Counted from the first letter of the stretch, positions 1 through 8,363 are shown. The stretch: 64,000 nucleotides of DNA from Halomonas citrativorans (GCF_900163645.1 NZ_FUKM01000053.1:1-64000); one strand, 5' to 3'. Translations and numbers: made by a program. The notes: generated by a model from the sequence alone, not told the origin.

Positions 1-55
1 CCATGAAAAACACCCCAATCGTTGGATGAGTGTCCAACTTTTGGGGTGCAGTTCA
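1..55. mobile_element. End of an IS3-family (IS150-group-like) insertion sequence
   Basis: Read on the minus strand from position 55, the sequence begins TGAACTGCACCCCAAAAG and continues to GTTGGACA. This is the typical terminal inverted repeat of IS150-group elements of the IS3 family. The repeat occupies about 31-55; the body lies to the left, outside the window. The edge coincides exactly with the point where the neighbouring vgrG frame is lost, as expected of an insertion junction. Inside the end there is a long hairpin (arms 11-26 and 33-48, loop TGAGTG) followed on the minus strand by five T, so it should also terminate transcription entering from vgrG. An ATG at 4-2 (minus) could start the first transposase frame, but nothing beyond it is visible. 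The IS assignment rests on the terminal repeat alone. Confidence 0.72.
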
Positions 56-349
56 TAGGGCGGGGCGAAGTACCAGGGAGTAAAAGGTGCGGCGGTGGCC
101 ACGGTCGCCGCGAGCAAACTCACTGATGATGCCGTGCACCTGGCGTAGCGCTTCACCCGACTGCCAGATGGTTAGCGTGGCGTTGCGATCCAGCATCTCG
201 GTGGCGTCCAGGCTGCCATCTCGGCTGGCCAGATTGAGCACCAGTTCAAAAGGCTGTGAGAGCGCCTCGCGATAGGTGAAATCGACCACCGCCACGCTGC
301 TCTCGCCCGGAAGCGTCAGAGTGAAGTAAAGACCATTTCCATTTGCCAT
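53..349 (-). pseudogene. vgrG: Type VI secretion tip protein VgrG, 5' fragment cut by an IS element
   Basis: Only the first 98 codons remain. They match the N-terminal start of the VgrG/gp27-like domain: FTLTLPGESSVAVVDFTYRE, then the substitution-tolerant region with QVHGIISEF, then the family motif FYSLVLRPAL. Full VgrG proteins are usually more than 600 residues and continue with W after this motif. Here the next codon is a TGA supplied by the IS end at position 55. VgrG trimers form the spike of the type VI secretion needle, and a fragment of this size cannot. The rest of the gene may lie beyond the IS to the left of the window. The start at 349 follows a purine-rich GGAGCGGG. The 144 bp upstream hold a palindromic operator-like site but no gene. 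Confidence 0.8.
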
Positions 350-445
350 CCGCCCGCTCCCTGGATTGTTATCTCGTCAATAGGAGCGATGAGGATAGCG
401 ACCAGGATCAACAGAGCAAGGCCTGACCAATACGTGGCGGTAATG

Positions 446-473
446 TCTTACAAGCTTGTAAGATATCTCTTAC
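446..473. promoter_or_regulatory. Overlapping palindromes upstream of vgrG (operator-like)
   Basis: A perfect 18-bp palindrome, TCTTACAAGCTTGTAAGA, lies at 446-463. It is followed by a third half-site so that GTAAGA (458-463) and TCTTAC (468-473) form a second inverted repeat with a TATC spacer. The site lies between the 3' end of the DUF1653 gene and the start of vgrG. It has no T tract, which argues against a terminator. It looks like a binding site for a dimeric regulator controlling vgrG. The regulator is not recognisable. Confidence 0.4.
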
Positions 474-493
474 ATAACCAAAGTTAACTTTTA

Positions 494-712
494 CTAAAAC
501 GCCTTCTCAAGCGCAAAGCGCGGCTGGGTCTGGCCCTCTTTAGTAACCGTCTCCATAAACATTTCAAGCGGGCGCACCCACAAACCGTACTCCCCATAAA
601 GGGCGCGGTAGGCCACCAGCGGCTCTTCGGTTTCGCTGTGGTGGGCGGTGCCAACCACTTCGTAAAGTGCGCCTTTATAGTGGCGGTAAATACCGGGAAC
701 AGGGGCGGTCAT
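494..712 (-). CDS. DUF1653 domain-containing protein
   Basis: A 72-residue protein that is almost entirely a DUF1653 domain: GIYRHYKGALYEVVGTAHHS near residues 7-26, then YRALYGEYGLWVRPLEMF around 36-53. The family is small, single-domain and of unknown biochemical function. The ATG overlaps the end of tcdA by four bases, so the two are probably translationally coupled in one operon with truC. That places it beside two tRNA-modification enzymes, but a role there is only an inference from position. Confidence 0.88.
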   Translation of the reverse strand: MTAPVPGIYRHYKGALYEVVGTAHHSETEEPLVAYRALYGEYGLWVRPLEMFMETVTKEGQTQPRFALEKAF

Positions 713-1602
713 TGGCTTTCCTTCTGAGTGGCTGGCTGGTTGGCTTTTTTAGCCAAGCGTTCGAGCACTTTGGAGGCCGCTACAAAGCCGAACGTGCCGG
801 TGACGAACGTGGCGGCGCCAAAACCGGAGGCGCAGTCCAGCCGGGTGGCATCACCACTGCCGGGCTTTTGCAGGCACACTTCACCGTCGCTACCGGGATA
901 CACCAGTTGCTCGTCGGAGTAGACACACTCGACCGAGAAGCGCCGCTTGGGGTTGCGCGAGAAGTTGTAATCCCGGCGCAGGCGCGAGCGCACTTTGGAT
1001 AACAGCGGGTCGTGCTCAGTACGGGTTAAGTCGGCCACTTGAATACGTGTGGGGTCGGTTTGCCCACCGGCGGCACCGGTCACGGTAATCGGGATTTTAC
1101 GCCGCTTGCACCAGGCAATCAGCGCGGCCTTGGCGATAACACTGTCGATAGCGTCCACTACGTGGTCGGCGTCCTCGGGAATGCGCTCGGCCAGGTTCGT
1201 GGGTGTGACAAATGCGGTGTCAGCGACAATGTCGATTTCCGGCGCAATCAGGCGACAGCGTTCAGCCAGCACCTCTACCTTGGGCTGGCCGATGGTGCCG
1301 TCCAGCGCGTGCAGCTGACGGTTGATGTTGGAGACACACACATCGTCCAGGTCGATCAAGGTAAGCTTACCGATACCTGAACGCGCCAGCGCCTCCACCG
1401 ACCAGCTACCTACGCCACCTACGCCCACCACCACCACGTGCGCATGGCGAAACGCGGTGGCCGCGCGCTGCCCATAAAGGCGTCGAATACCGCCAAAACG
1501 GAACTCATAGTCGTTAGAAGCATAATCGTTAAAAGCCGTGCCAGCAGAGGCTGGCTCAGCACTTGCCGGGGTAACCGGTGGAAGTGAAGGCGTAGTAGAC
1601 AT
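709..1602 (-). CDS. tcdA: tRNA threonylcarbamoyladenosine dehydratase TcdA
   Basis: An E1-like (ThiF/MoeB) ATP-dependent enzyme that dehydrates t6A37 of tRNA to the cyclic ct6A. The adenylate-binding Rossmann motif GVGGVGSW is at residues 60-67, followed by IDLDDVCVSNINRQ (83-96), the standard E1 ATP-binding segment. Near the C-terminus there is a hydrophobic patch (FVTGTFGFVAAS) typical of TcdA/CsdL. At 297 residues it is slightly longer than the E. coli protein, because the first 30 or so residues are a low-complexity Pro/Ala/Ser extension that may not all be translated. It lies 12 bp downstream of truC and overlaps the DUF1653 gene, so a tRNA-modification operon is likely. Confidence 0.95.
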   Translation of the reverse strand: MSTTPSLPPVTPASAEPASAGTAFNDYASNDYEFRFGGIRRLYGQRAATAFRHAHVVVVGVGGVGSWSVEALARSGIGKLTLIDLDDVCVSNINRQLHALDGTIGQPKVEVLAERCRLIAPEIDIVADTAFVTPTNLAERIPEDADHVVDAIDSVIAKAALIAWCKRRKIPITVTGAAGGQTDPTRIQVADLTRTEHDPLLSKVRSRLRRDYNFSRNPKRRFSVECVYSDEQLVYPGSDGEVCLQKPGSGDATRLDCASGFGAATFVTGTFGFVAASKVLERLAKKANQPATQKESQ

Positions 1603-1614
1603 GGCAAGCTCTTT

Positions 1615-2388
1615 TTAAAGCATTTGAAGGGCAGAGGGCGCTGTCAGCGGCGGTGTCCACACGCTGTCCAACGGCAGGTGGCCTGCCCAGCCTAAATGAT
1701 GGAACAAGGCGGTCATGGTGTCATCCAGGGCACAGGTTAGCGCAACCCGTTTAGCCAGCACGGGGTGATCAAAGGCTAAATGCATGGCCGCTAACAACAA
1801 GCGTGGCGCATTCAGTTGGTCGGCAAAAAAACGATTATGGACGCTTTTACCGTGCTTGGCATCACCAATAATGGGGTAACCGCGCCGCGATAAATGGCGG
1901 CGAATTTGATGGCGACGCCCAGTGAGTGGGCGCGCTTCCACAAGCGAATAACGGGCTACCGGGTAGCGGTCGACCTGAACGGGAAGCTCGACACTGTCCA
2001 GGCGGCGTATATCGGTCATGGCGGGCATCGCAGGCATTTCTGCTTTAGGCCGCGAGCCATCCTCTTCACGTAGCGGATAGTCCAGACGCGCCTCATCAGG
2101 TGCTTTGCCACGCACCACCGCCAAGTAGCGCTTTTCGACCTGACGTTCACTAAACGCTTCGCTTAAAAGCCCGGCGACAGTCGAGGAGAGGGCAAACACA
2201 ATAACGCCCGACGTTGGCCGGTCCAGCCGGTGCACGGGATAAACGCGTTTGCCTATCTGGTCACGCAGTTGCTGCAACAAAAACTGCGTTTCACCCCGTG
2301 CCAGCGCCGAGCGGTGTACTAAAAGCCCGGAGGGCTTATGCACGGCGACAAGGTGCTCATCCTGATAGAGGATTCTAAGCGGCAACAT
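1615..2388 (-). CDS. truC: tRNA pseudouridine(65) synthase TruC
   Basis: A 257-residue RluA-family pseudouridine synthase. The catalytic motif HRLDRPTSG lies at residues 53-61 with the nucleophilic Asp at 56. The start ILYQDEHLVAVHKPSGLLVH is characteristic of TruC, which modifies U65 in tRNA. An in-frame ATG lies farther upstream at 2445, but the ATG at 2388 is preceded by a good AGGAAG seven bases away and begins exactly where family members begin, so it is preferred. It is the first gene of the minus-strand group truC-tcdA-DUF1653. Confidence 0.95.
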   Translation of the reverse strand: MLPLRILYQDEHLVAVHKPSGLLVHRSALARGETQFLLQQLRDQIGKRVYPVHRLDRPTSGVIVFALSSTVAGLLSEAFSERQVEKRYLAVVRGKAPDEARLDYPLREEDGSRPKAEMPAMPAMTDIRRLDSVELPVQVDRYPVARYSLVEARPLTGRRHQIRRHLSRRGYPIIGDAKHGKSVHNRFFADQLNAPRLLLAAMHLAFDHPVLAKRVALTCALDDTMTALFHHLGWAGHLPLDSVWTPPLTAPSALQML

Positions 2389-2559
2389 AGCACTTCCTGG
2401 GTAAAAACGAGGCGCTATTGTCGCGGCTGGGCAGGCAGATGTCATCCGTGAAGTTATGTTAAAGCTAGCCAGCCAGCGTTGGCAACATGGGGACTCGGCA
2501 ACTACCTTGTAAAGGCACCCCTTCGGGGGCTTCCACGGAACAGGAAAGGAGAACGAACG

Positions 2560-3108
2560 ATGCGTTATTCAGCTCCGCTCACCGGTGTCGCCGCAGCTCT
2601 GCTACTGGCCACTACCGCTAGTGCTCAGACAAATGAGAGCGAATCGCTTGAAGTGAATATGCACGAGGTAACATCCAAAGGTGTAAACGATGCACTCGGT
2701 ACCGTGACAATTGAAAGTTCCGAATTCGGGGGTGTGTTATTGACGCCTTCCATCACCGGTCTAGAGCCGGGTATTTATGGCTTTCATCTGCATGAAAACC
2801 CCAGTTGCGAACCGGCCGAAAACGATGACGGCGAAATGACCGCTGCCCAGGCCGCCGGCGGCCACTACGACCCGGACAATACCGATACTCACCAAGGTCC
2901 TTACGGCGAAGGCCACTTGGGTGACCTGCCGGTACTGACCGTCAACGACGATGGGGAAGCGAACCTGCCCGTGCTGGCACCTCGGCTTAGCATGGACGAC
3001 ATAACAGACCGCGCCCTGATTATTCATGAGGGCGGCGACACGTATGAAGACGAGCCACACTTGGGTGGCGGTGGTGCGCGTATGCTCTGCGGTGTGACAC
3101 CTTCATAA
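2560..3108 (+). CDS. sodC: Periplasmic Cu/Zn superoxide dismutase
   Basis: It converts superoxide to oxygen and hydrogen peroxide in the periplasm. The 182-residue precursor has a signal peptide with a predicted cut after ASA (residue 22). The metal ligands are all visible: His76 and His78 in GFHLH, His102 in GGHYD, His111, His119, Asp122, and His156 in IIHEGGD. Cys83 and Cys177 should form the conserved disulfide, and LGGGGARMLCGV is the family's C-terminal signature. An open frame extends upstream to 2479, but AGGAAAGGAG just before 2560 and the clean signal sequence fix the start at 2560. It stands alone, with its own terminator. Confidence 0.96.
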   Translation: MRYSAPLTGVAAALLLATTASAQTNESESLEVNMHEVTSKGVNDALGTVTIESSEFGGVLLTPSITGLEPGIYGFHLHENPSCEPAENDDGEMTAAQAAGGHYDPDNTDTHQGPYGEGHLGDLPVLTVNDDGEANLPVLAPRLSMDDITDRALIIHEGGDTYEDEPHLGGGGARMLCGVTPS

Positions 3109-3135
3109 CGCGCTTACGTTACGCAAGAAGATGAC

Positions 3136-3160
3136 CGGGCAGCCTAAGGCTGCCCGTTTT
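3136..3160 (+). terminator. Rho-independent terminator after sodC
   Basis: The stem CGGGCAGCC/GGCTGCCCG with a TAA loop is followed by four T, 27 bp after the sodC stop codon. Confidence 0.85.
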
Positions 3161-3309
3161 CATATTGATGTGTGCCATGACGCTCAGTGGGCCACTAAAG
3201 TCTTAAAGCGGTTTTCTTAACGACACTGTACATTCTGCCAACTAATCAGCGCCCTAGCTGATTTTTCATCTGTCGTCTTTCACTATCCCCTGACCACTGA
3301 GTGCCCAAC

Positions 3310-4773
3310 ATGATTACCTTTATCGTCTCGATACTGCTGTTAATCGTGGGTTATTTTACCTACGGTAAATTCGTTGAACGGGTCTTTGTCACTGATCGCA
3401 AGCGTCAAACGCCTGCCTATAGTATGCGTGACAACATCGACTACGTACCGATGAACACAACGCGTAACTCGCTTATCCAACTACTTAATATTGCCGGTGT
3501 CGGGCCCATTTTTGGCCCTATTCTTGGCGCACTTTACGGTCCGGTCGCCTTCGTTTGGATCGTGGTTGGGTGTATTTTTGCCGGTGCGGTGCATGATTAT
3601 CTAACGGGCATGATCTCGATTCGCAACCACGGCGCTCACCTGCCTCAACTGGCGGGCAAGTTCCTGGGTAAAATCATGAAGCACGTGGTTAACGGCTTTG
3701 CGATTTTACTACTGTTGCTGGTGGGTACCGTATTTGTCACCTCCCCCGCCGCGCTGCTGGACAATATGACGCCGATATCACTTACCCTGATTATTATGGC
3801 GATTTTTGTCTACTACCTGATTGCGACACTACTACCGATTGATAAGGTGATCGGCCGCATCTACCCCTACTTTGGTGCGCTGTTATTGTTCAGCGCAGCG
3901 GGTATCGGCATTGGCATGATCGTGACGGGCGCGCCGATCCCTGAGCTTTCGTTCCAAAATATGCATCCGGAAGGCGCACCTATCTTCCCGCTACTGTTTT
4001 TAACGATTTCTTGCGGCGCGCTTTCGGGTTTTCATGCCACCCAAACGCCCATTATTTCGCGCACAACGGAAAACGAAACCAGCGGGCGCAAAATCTTTTA
4101 CGGCATGATGATCACCGAAGGCATTATCGCCATGATCTGGGCAGCAGCAGCCATGAGCCTGTTCCACGGAGACCAAAGCCTTTCTGACGTTTTGGCGGCG
4201 GGCGGCCCTGCGGCCGTGGTAAGCGAAGTGTCCACTACTATGCTTGGCGCCGTAGGCGGCACGCTAGCGATACTGGGCGTTATCGTTCTTCCGATCACCT
4301 CTGGCGACACCGCGTTTCGTAGCGCACGCATGATCATTGCCGACTACCTGAAAATTGATCAACGCCCGATCGTTAAGCGTCTGCTGATTGCCGTACCTCT
4401 GTTTGTCGTGTCGTACGCACTCACCCACATGGACTTCACGCTACTGTGGCGCTACTTCTCTTGGGCAAACCAGACCACCGCCGTGATTGCGCTATGGGTC
4501 GCCACGATGTATCTGGTGCTATCGCGCAAACCGTACCTGATTACGTCAATTCCGGCGGTCTTCATGACCATGGCCACCTTTACCTATATCGCCTATGCGC
4601 CCATTGGTTTTGGCCTGTCGCTGCAGGTGAGCTATGTGGTGGCGGCAATGGGTACGCTGGTGTGCATCGCCCTGTTTATGAAGCGTGTACGTCGTTTGAG
4701 CCGTGCGACCTTTACGGTTGATGAGCCTGCCACTAACTTTAGTGAAGACGTTCTCGCGGCCTCCTCCAAATAA
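3310..4773 (+). CDS. cstA: CstA-family carbon starvation protein / pyruvate-peptide transporter
   Basis: A polytopic inner-membrane protein of 487 residues with about a dozen hydrophobic segments. The conserved CstA block is present near the N-terminus: IAGVGPIFGPILGALYGPVA, then GAVHDYLTGMISIRNHGAHLP. SGFHATQTPIISRTTENE follows in the middle. The family comprises proton-coupled importers of pyruvate or peptides induced on carbon limitation. This copy belongs to the short form, since E. coli CstA has about 700 residues; the missing part is mainly C-terminal. A GTG at 3301 could add three residues, but the ATG at 3310 has a weak TGAG at suitable spacing. The substrate cannot be read from the sequence. 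Confidence 0.9.
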   Translation: MITFIVSILLLIVGYFTYGKFVERVFVTDRKRQTPAYSMRDNIDYVPMNTTRNSLIQLLNIAGVGPIFGPILGALYGPVAFVWIVVGCIFAGAVHDYLTGMISIRNHGAHLPQLAGKFLGKIMKHVVNGFAILLLLLVGTVFVTSPAALLDNMTPISLTLIIMAIFVYYLIATLLPIDKVIGRIYPYFGALLLFSAAGIGIGMIVTGAPIPELSFQNMHPEGAPIFPLLFLTISCGALSGFHATQTPIISRTTENETSGRKIFYGMMITEGIIAMIWAAAAMSLFHGDQSLSDVLAAGGPAAVVSEVSTTMLGAVGGTLAILGVIVLPITSGDTAFRSARMIIADYLKIDQRPIVKRLLIAVPLFVVSYALTHMDFTLLWRYFSWANQTTAVIALWVATMYLVLSRKPYLITSIPAVFMTMATFTYIAYAPIGFGLSLQVSYVVAAMGTLVCIALFMKRVRRLSRATFTVDEPATNFSEDVLAASSK

Positions 4774-4782
4774 ATCCATACC

Positions 4783-4837
4783 CCGGGCAGCCTGCTGCCC
4801 GGCAAGCATTAAGCGCTGCACCGTCAGCGCTTTTTTT
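4783..4837 (+). terminator. Double-hairpin terminator after cstA
   Basis: The first hairpin is CCGGGCAG/CTGCCCGG (4783-4802). The second is AGCGCTG/CAGCGCT (4812-4831), followed by a run of T to 4837. The second is a textbook intrinsic terminator. Confidence 0.85.
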
Positions 4838-4936
4838 GTGCCTATCCTTTTGTCATCTCTGCTACGTTTTTCATCACTCCCGCGCCTGCTCTTTCTATTA
4901 CTCTCTTCCTCTGCCCCCGGATTTTATTACGGTATA

Positions 4937-4969
4937 TTGTCGACCCCATAGAAAACGTTATATCATAAC
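4937..4969 (+). promoter_or_regulatory. Probable promoter with an overlapping Zur-like palindrome, ABC operon
   Basis: The palindrome GTTATATCATAAC (4957-4969; arms GTTAT and ATAAC, 3-bp centre) has the form GTTAT-N3-ATAAC known for gammaproteobacterial Zur operators. TTGTCG (4937-4942) and TATATC (4959-4964), 16 bp apart, could be the -35 and -10 elements. The -10 would then lie inside the palindrome, so a bound repressor would block RNA polymerase. The first ABC gene starts about 40 bp downstream. That Zur is the regulator is inferred from motif similarity only. Confidence 0.45.
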
Positions 4970-5000
4970 CATTAATAGCGATTTAATGGCCTGATTTGAG

Positions 5001-5840
5001 ATGTTGGCAATGTGCAGCGACCCCGTTTTATCCGTGCGTGATCTGCGCATTCAAATTGATCAACAGCCGGTGGTTGATGGCCTCTCCTTTGACGTGATGG
5101 CCGATGAGCGCGTATGCCTATTGGGCGCATCGGGGTCGGGGAAATCATTTACCGCGAAAGCGGTGTTAGGGCTTTTGCCACCTAATGCTCAGGTACAGGG
5201 AAGCATTCGCCTTCTTGGCCAGGACGTTATTCACACCCCTGCTGCACAGCGGCGCAATGAAACCCGTGTTTCCATGGTGTTTCAGGATTCGCTTTCGGCG
5301 CTCAACCCGCTGGTGACTATCGGCTCCCAGCTGCGCGAGCCCTTCACGCGCCACCACGGCTTATCACGTAAAGCGGCCATGCAGGCTGTTATTGCGTTAC
5401 TGGAAGCCATGGGTCTTCCTGACCCGCAGCGGTTGATAAAACGCACGCCTGCCGAGCTTTCCGGTGGTCAACGCCAGCGCGTGTGTATCGCGCTTGCCAT
5501 GGCCTGTAAAACCTCGTTGCTCGTTGCTGATGAGCCTACGACCGCACTGGATGTCGTCACCCAAGCGCAGGTACTCCGCGCCCTGCGCGAACATACCGGC
5601 AAAACGGCCACGTCTCTGCTGTTTATCACTCACGACCTTCACGCCGCCGCTCAGCTGTGCCAACGCGCGGTGGTTATCGAGCGCGGCGTCATGATTGAAA
5701 GCGGTGAGCTGGATACGCTGATTACCGCCCCACAACACCGCTTTACTCAAGAGTTGGTGGCCGCTGCGCATAGCGTACAGCCAGCAGAACTCACGGATTC
5801 TGCTGAGCAAATGCCCGTTGACTACTTAAAGAGCGCCTAG
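5001..5840 (+). CDS. ABC transporter ATP-binding protein, peptide/nickel family (DppD/NikD-like)
   Basis: A nucleotide-binding subunit of a peptide/nickel-type (family 5) importer. Walker A GASGSGKS is near residues 42-49, the Q-loop is in VFQDSLSALNPL, the ABC signature LSGGQRQR is in the middle, and Walker B LLVADEP is followed by the switch His in FITHDLH. Length (279 residues) is normal for the DppD group, although the extra C-terminal Cys cluster of some DppD proteins is absent. A second ATG at 5010 is better spaced from the only GAG upstream and may be the true start. It is the first gene of a four-gene operon and abuts the second ATPase. Confidence 0.92.
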   Translation: MLAMCSDPVLSVRDLRIQIDQQPVVDGLSFDVMADERVCLLGASGSGKSFTAKAVLGLLPPNAQVQGSIRLLGQDVIHTPAAQRRNETRVSMVFQDSLSALNPLVTIGSQLREPFTRHHGLSRKAAMQAVIALLEAMGLPDPQRLIKRTPAELSGGQRQRVCIALAMACKTSLLVADEPTTALDVVTQAQVLRALREHTGKTATSLLFITHDLHAAAQLCQRAVVIERGVMIESGELDTLITAPQHRFTQELVAAAHSVQPAELTDSAEQMPVDYLKSA

Positions 5841-6716
5841 ATGCAAAGCCCCGTACCCTTGGGTAGTCAAACAACATTTGTTGGCAGAGAAGCGTTTATC
5901 TCGGCACGCGGCCTCAATAAAAGCGTCACGTTACCGCGTGAGGTATTTTGGCGGGCAGGTGAGCGTAAACGCATCATGAATGATGTTGACCTTACGCTTT
6001 ACCCCGGCGAGCGCGTGGGGCTGGTGGGCTTGTCCGGCTCAGGCAAAACTACCTTACTACGCTCGCTTCTAGCCATTGAAGCACCTGATAGCGGATCGAT
6101 TACCTGCCAGCATAAAGCGGTGCGCCCCGCGTCCACGGCCCGCCTGCGCTGGTACCGCCAGGCGGTTCAGTATATTCCCCAGGACCCGGCTTCTTCGCTT
6201 GACCCACGAATGAGCGTACGCGCGCTGGTTGCCGAGCCGCTGATTCGGCTCAAGGTAGCGTGCGACCCAGTTGAGCGTGCCCAGGAAGCGCTTGAGCAAG
6301 TGGGTTTAGGTGCCCCGTTTCTAGACCGCAAACCCCATGAGCTTTCCGGCGGCCAGGCGCAGCGGGTGGCGATTGCCCGAGCCATCGCTACCCGCCCGCG
6401 CTTTTTACTGGCCGACGAGCCGCTTAGCGGACTTGACCTGCCGGTGCGCGCTCAGGTGATTAACGTGCTGAAGCGGCTTTGCGATGAGAACGGCACAGGC
6501 CTGCTGATGGTGTCCCACGATTTATCCGTGGTCGCCAGCCTTTGCAAGCGCACCCTGGTAATGGACGACGGCAGGATTGTTGAAGACCGTCCTACCACTG
6601 AGCTTTGGCGCACACCTCGCCACCCCATCACGCTTGATTTGATCAAGGCCGTCTCTCAACTGCCTACCTGCGCTTACCCGCACTGTCATCCGGCGGACGT
6701 GGGGGCGCTTTTATAG
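5841..6716 (+). CDS. ABC transporter ATP-binding protein, peptide/nickel family (DppF/NikE-like)
   Basis: The partner ATPase of the preceding gene, 291 residues. Walker A GLSGSGKT follows the strand LYPGERVGLVG. The Q-loop segment is YIPQDPASSLDPRM, the signature LSGGQAQR, Walker B LLADEPLSGLD, and the switch region MVSHDLSV. The ATG begins directly after the previous TAG, so the two ATPases are probably made in equal amounts as a heterodimer. The first 25 or so residues precede the ABC domain and resemble no known motif. The substrate is discussed under the binding protein. Confidence 0.92.
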   Translation: MQSPVPLGSQTTFVGREAFISARGLNKSVTLPREVFWRAGERKRIMNDVDLTLYPGERVGLVGLSGSGKTTLLRSLLAIEAPDSGSITCQHKAVRPASTARLRWYRQAVQYIPQDPASSLDPRMSVRALVAEPLIRLKVACDPVERAQEALEQVGLGAPFLDRKPHELSGGQAQRVAIARAIATRPRFLLADEPLSGLDLPVRAQVINVLKRLCDENGTGLLMVSHDLSVVASLCKRTLVMDDGRIVEDRPTTELWRTPRHPITLDLIKAVSQLPTCAYPHCHPADVGALL

Positions 6717-6842
6717 CGGGCTTATAAACAACCTATCCGCGACTAAAACCCGTTTCGCCAACATGGCGTCTAAGCGTTTGCTTACGAACGTTTGGCGGCT
6801 GTTTTTAACGTCTACTTCTATTCCTGACATGGAGACTCCCCA

Positions 6843-8363
6843 ATGCTACGCCGCAAGCTTCGCCTACCGTTACCCGTTGCCCTGGCCGCACCGCTTCTAC
6901 TCGCTGGCTGCTTTGATAACCAGCGTGATGACACCTCTGCCTCGCCAGACGCCGACGAGCGAATTAGCGTAGCAATGCTTCAGCCGCCGCGCTCAGGATT
7001 GAGCCCATTATCCGACGACGCGTTTAAACTATCGCGCTGGAGTAGCGCTGAAACCCTGATTCGCCTGGATGCCAACAGTGATCCTCAGCCATTCCTGGCG
7101 ACCGGGTGGGAGCAGGTGGACGAGCAGACGTGGCGCTTTGTGATTCGTGACGGTGTGGTTTTCCACGACGGCACCGAGCTGACCGCCAACGACGTCGTGA
7201 ACTCCCTGACAGCCGCCACTCAAGCAGCCCCCAAGCCGCGTATTCTGGACGGCGTCAACATGACCATTGAAGCCGATGGTGACAATGCCGTGCTGGTACG
7301 TACCGAGGAAGCCGACCCGCTGATTGCCAACCGACTTTCCAGCCCACAGCTGGCGATTCTAGCCGCTAGCGCCTACGGCGACGATGGCCGGGTGAATCCC
7401 ATCGAAGCGGGCACCGGCCCTTTTGTTTTGAAAGAGATCAACGGCACCACCAGCGCCACGCTTGACCGGTTCGATGGCTACTGGGGCGAGCCCACCGCCA
7501 TTGCCGGCATTGATGCAGATTATGTATCCGACGGTACGGCGCGCGCTGCGGCCCTGAGAACCGGCACTGCCGATGTAGTAGAAGCCATTCCGGTGTCGCA
7601 GGTGGCGCTGCTGGACCAGGCGCTGGTGCACGAAGTGCCCATGCCGCGCACCAACACGCTGTATCTGAACACGCAATCAGGCCCCATGGCTGACCCCGGC
7701 CTGCGAGCGGCCGCGCGTGAAGCGATTGATCGCTCGTCCATTGTGAAGACCGTTTACGAAGGCCGTGCCGATATTGCCGAAGGTCTGCTGGGTCCGGCGC
7801 TGGCCTGGGCAAGCGACTACCGTACCTCAATAGACGACCGTACCGCGCCTACCGCACCAGAGGGCGTCGAAATCACTCTGGCGACCTTTACCGATCGCGC
7901 TGAGCTGCCGGAAGTCGCCGTCCTGCTTGAGCAGCAGTTGACCCAGGCTGGCTTCAAGGTGACGCAGGAAGTGCGCGAGTATGCGCATATTGAATCCGAC
8001 GCGTTAGCCGGTGAGTTTGATGCCTTTATTCTGTCGCGTGCCACCGTGCTGGATTCTGGCGACCCGGTGGCCTACATGTACAGCGACTTCGCCTGCGAGG
8101 GCTCTTTCAATATCGCCCAGCTTTGCGACCCGGCCGTTGATGAGGCACTTGCCAACGCCTCACAGCAGCCCACCGGTGAGGCACGCCGCCAAGCGATTAT
8201 CGACGCTGAAGCCGCCATTCTGCGCACCGATGCGGCGATCCCGATGCTCCACGAGCGAGTCATTCAGGGGGAATCGGCACGGGTTAGCAATGCCGAACGC
8301 GACCCCCGTGAGCGCATGCTGATCACCGAAAAAACCGCTATCGATACTGATAGCGAGTCCTGA
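6843..8363 (+). CDS. Lipoprotein substrate-binding protein, peptide/nickel ABC family (SBP_bac_5)
   Basis: It captures the transported ligand outside the inner membrane. The 506-residue protein starts with a lipoprotein signal whose lipobox is LLAGC (Cys near residue 23), so it should be membrane-tethered. The body shows family-5 landmarks: WRFVIRDGVVFHDGTELTAN, the stretch TGPFVLKEI, and ARAAALRTGTADVVEAIP. Members bind peptides, nickel or metal-metallophore complexes, and the ligand here is unknown. A Zur-like site in front of the operon makes zinc, a zincophore or a related metal complex a reasonable guess. A GGAGA Shine-Dalgarno lies seven bases before the ATG. Confidence 0.9.
   Translation: MLRRKLRLPLPVALAAPLLLAGCFDNQRDDTSASPDADERISVAMLQPPRSGLSPLSDDAFKLSRWSSAETLIRLDANSDPQPFLATGWEQVDEQTWRFVIRDGVVFHDGTELTANDVVNSLTAATQAAPKPRILDGVNMTIEADGDNAVLVRTEEADPLIANRLSSPQLAILAASAYGDDGRVNPIEAGTGPFVLKEINGTTSATLDRFDGYWGEPTAIAGIDADYVSDGTARAAALRTGTADVVEAIPVSQVALLDQALVHEVPMPRTNTLYLNTQSGPMADPGLRAAAREAIDRSSIVKTVYEGRADIAEGLLGPALAWASDYRTSIDDRTAPTAPEGVEITLATFTDRAELPEVAVLLEQQLTQAGFKVTQEVREYAHIESDALAGEFDAFILSRATVLDSGDPVAYMYSDFACEGSFNIAQLCDPAVDEALANASQQPTGEARRQAIIDAEAAILRTDAAIPMLHERVIQGESARVSNAERDPRERMLITEKTAIDTDSES

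Noticed and set aside
2514-2531. Possible UUCG-loop hairpin in front of sodC
   Set aside because: Only four base pairs surround the loop; too weak to call an RNA element.
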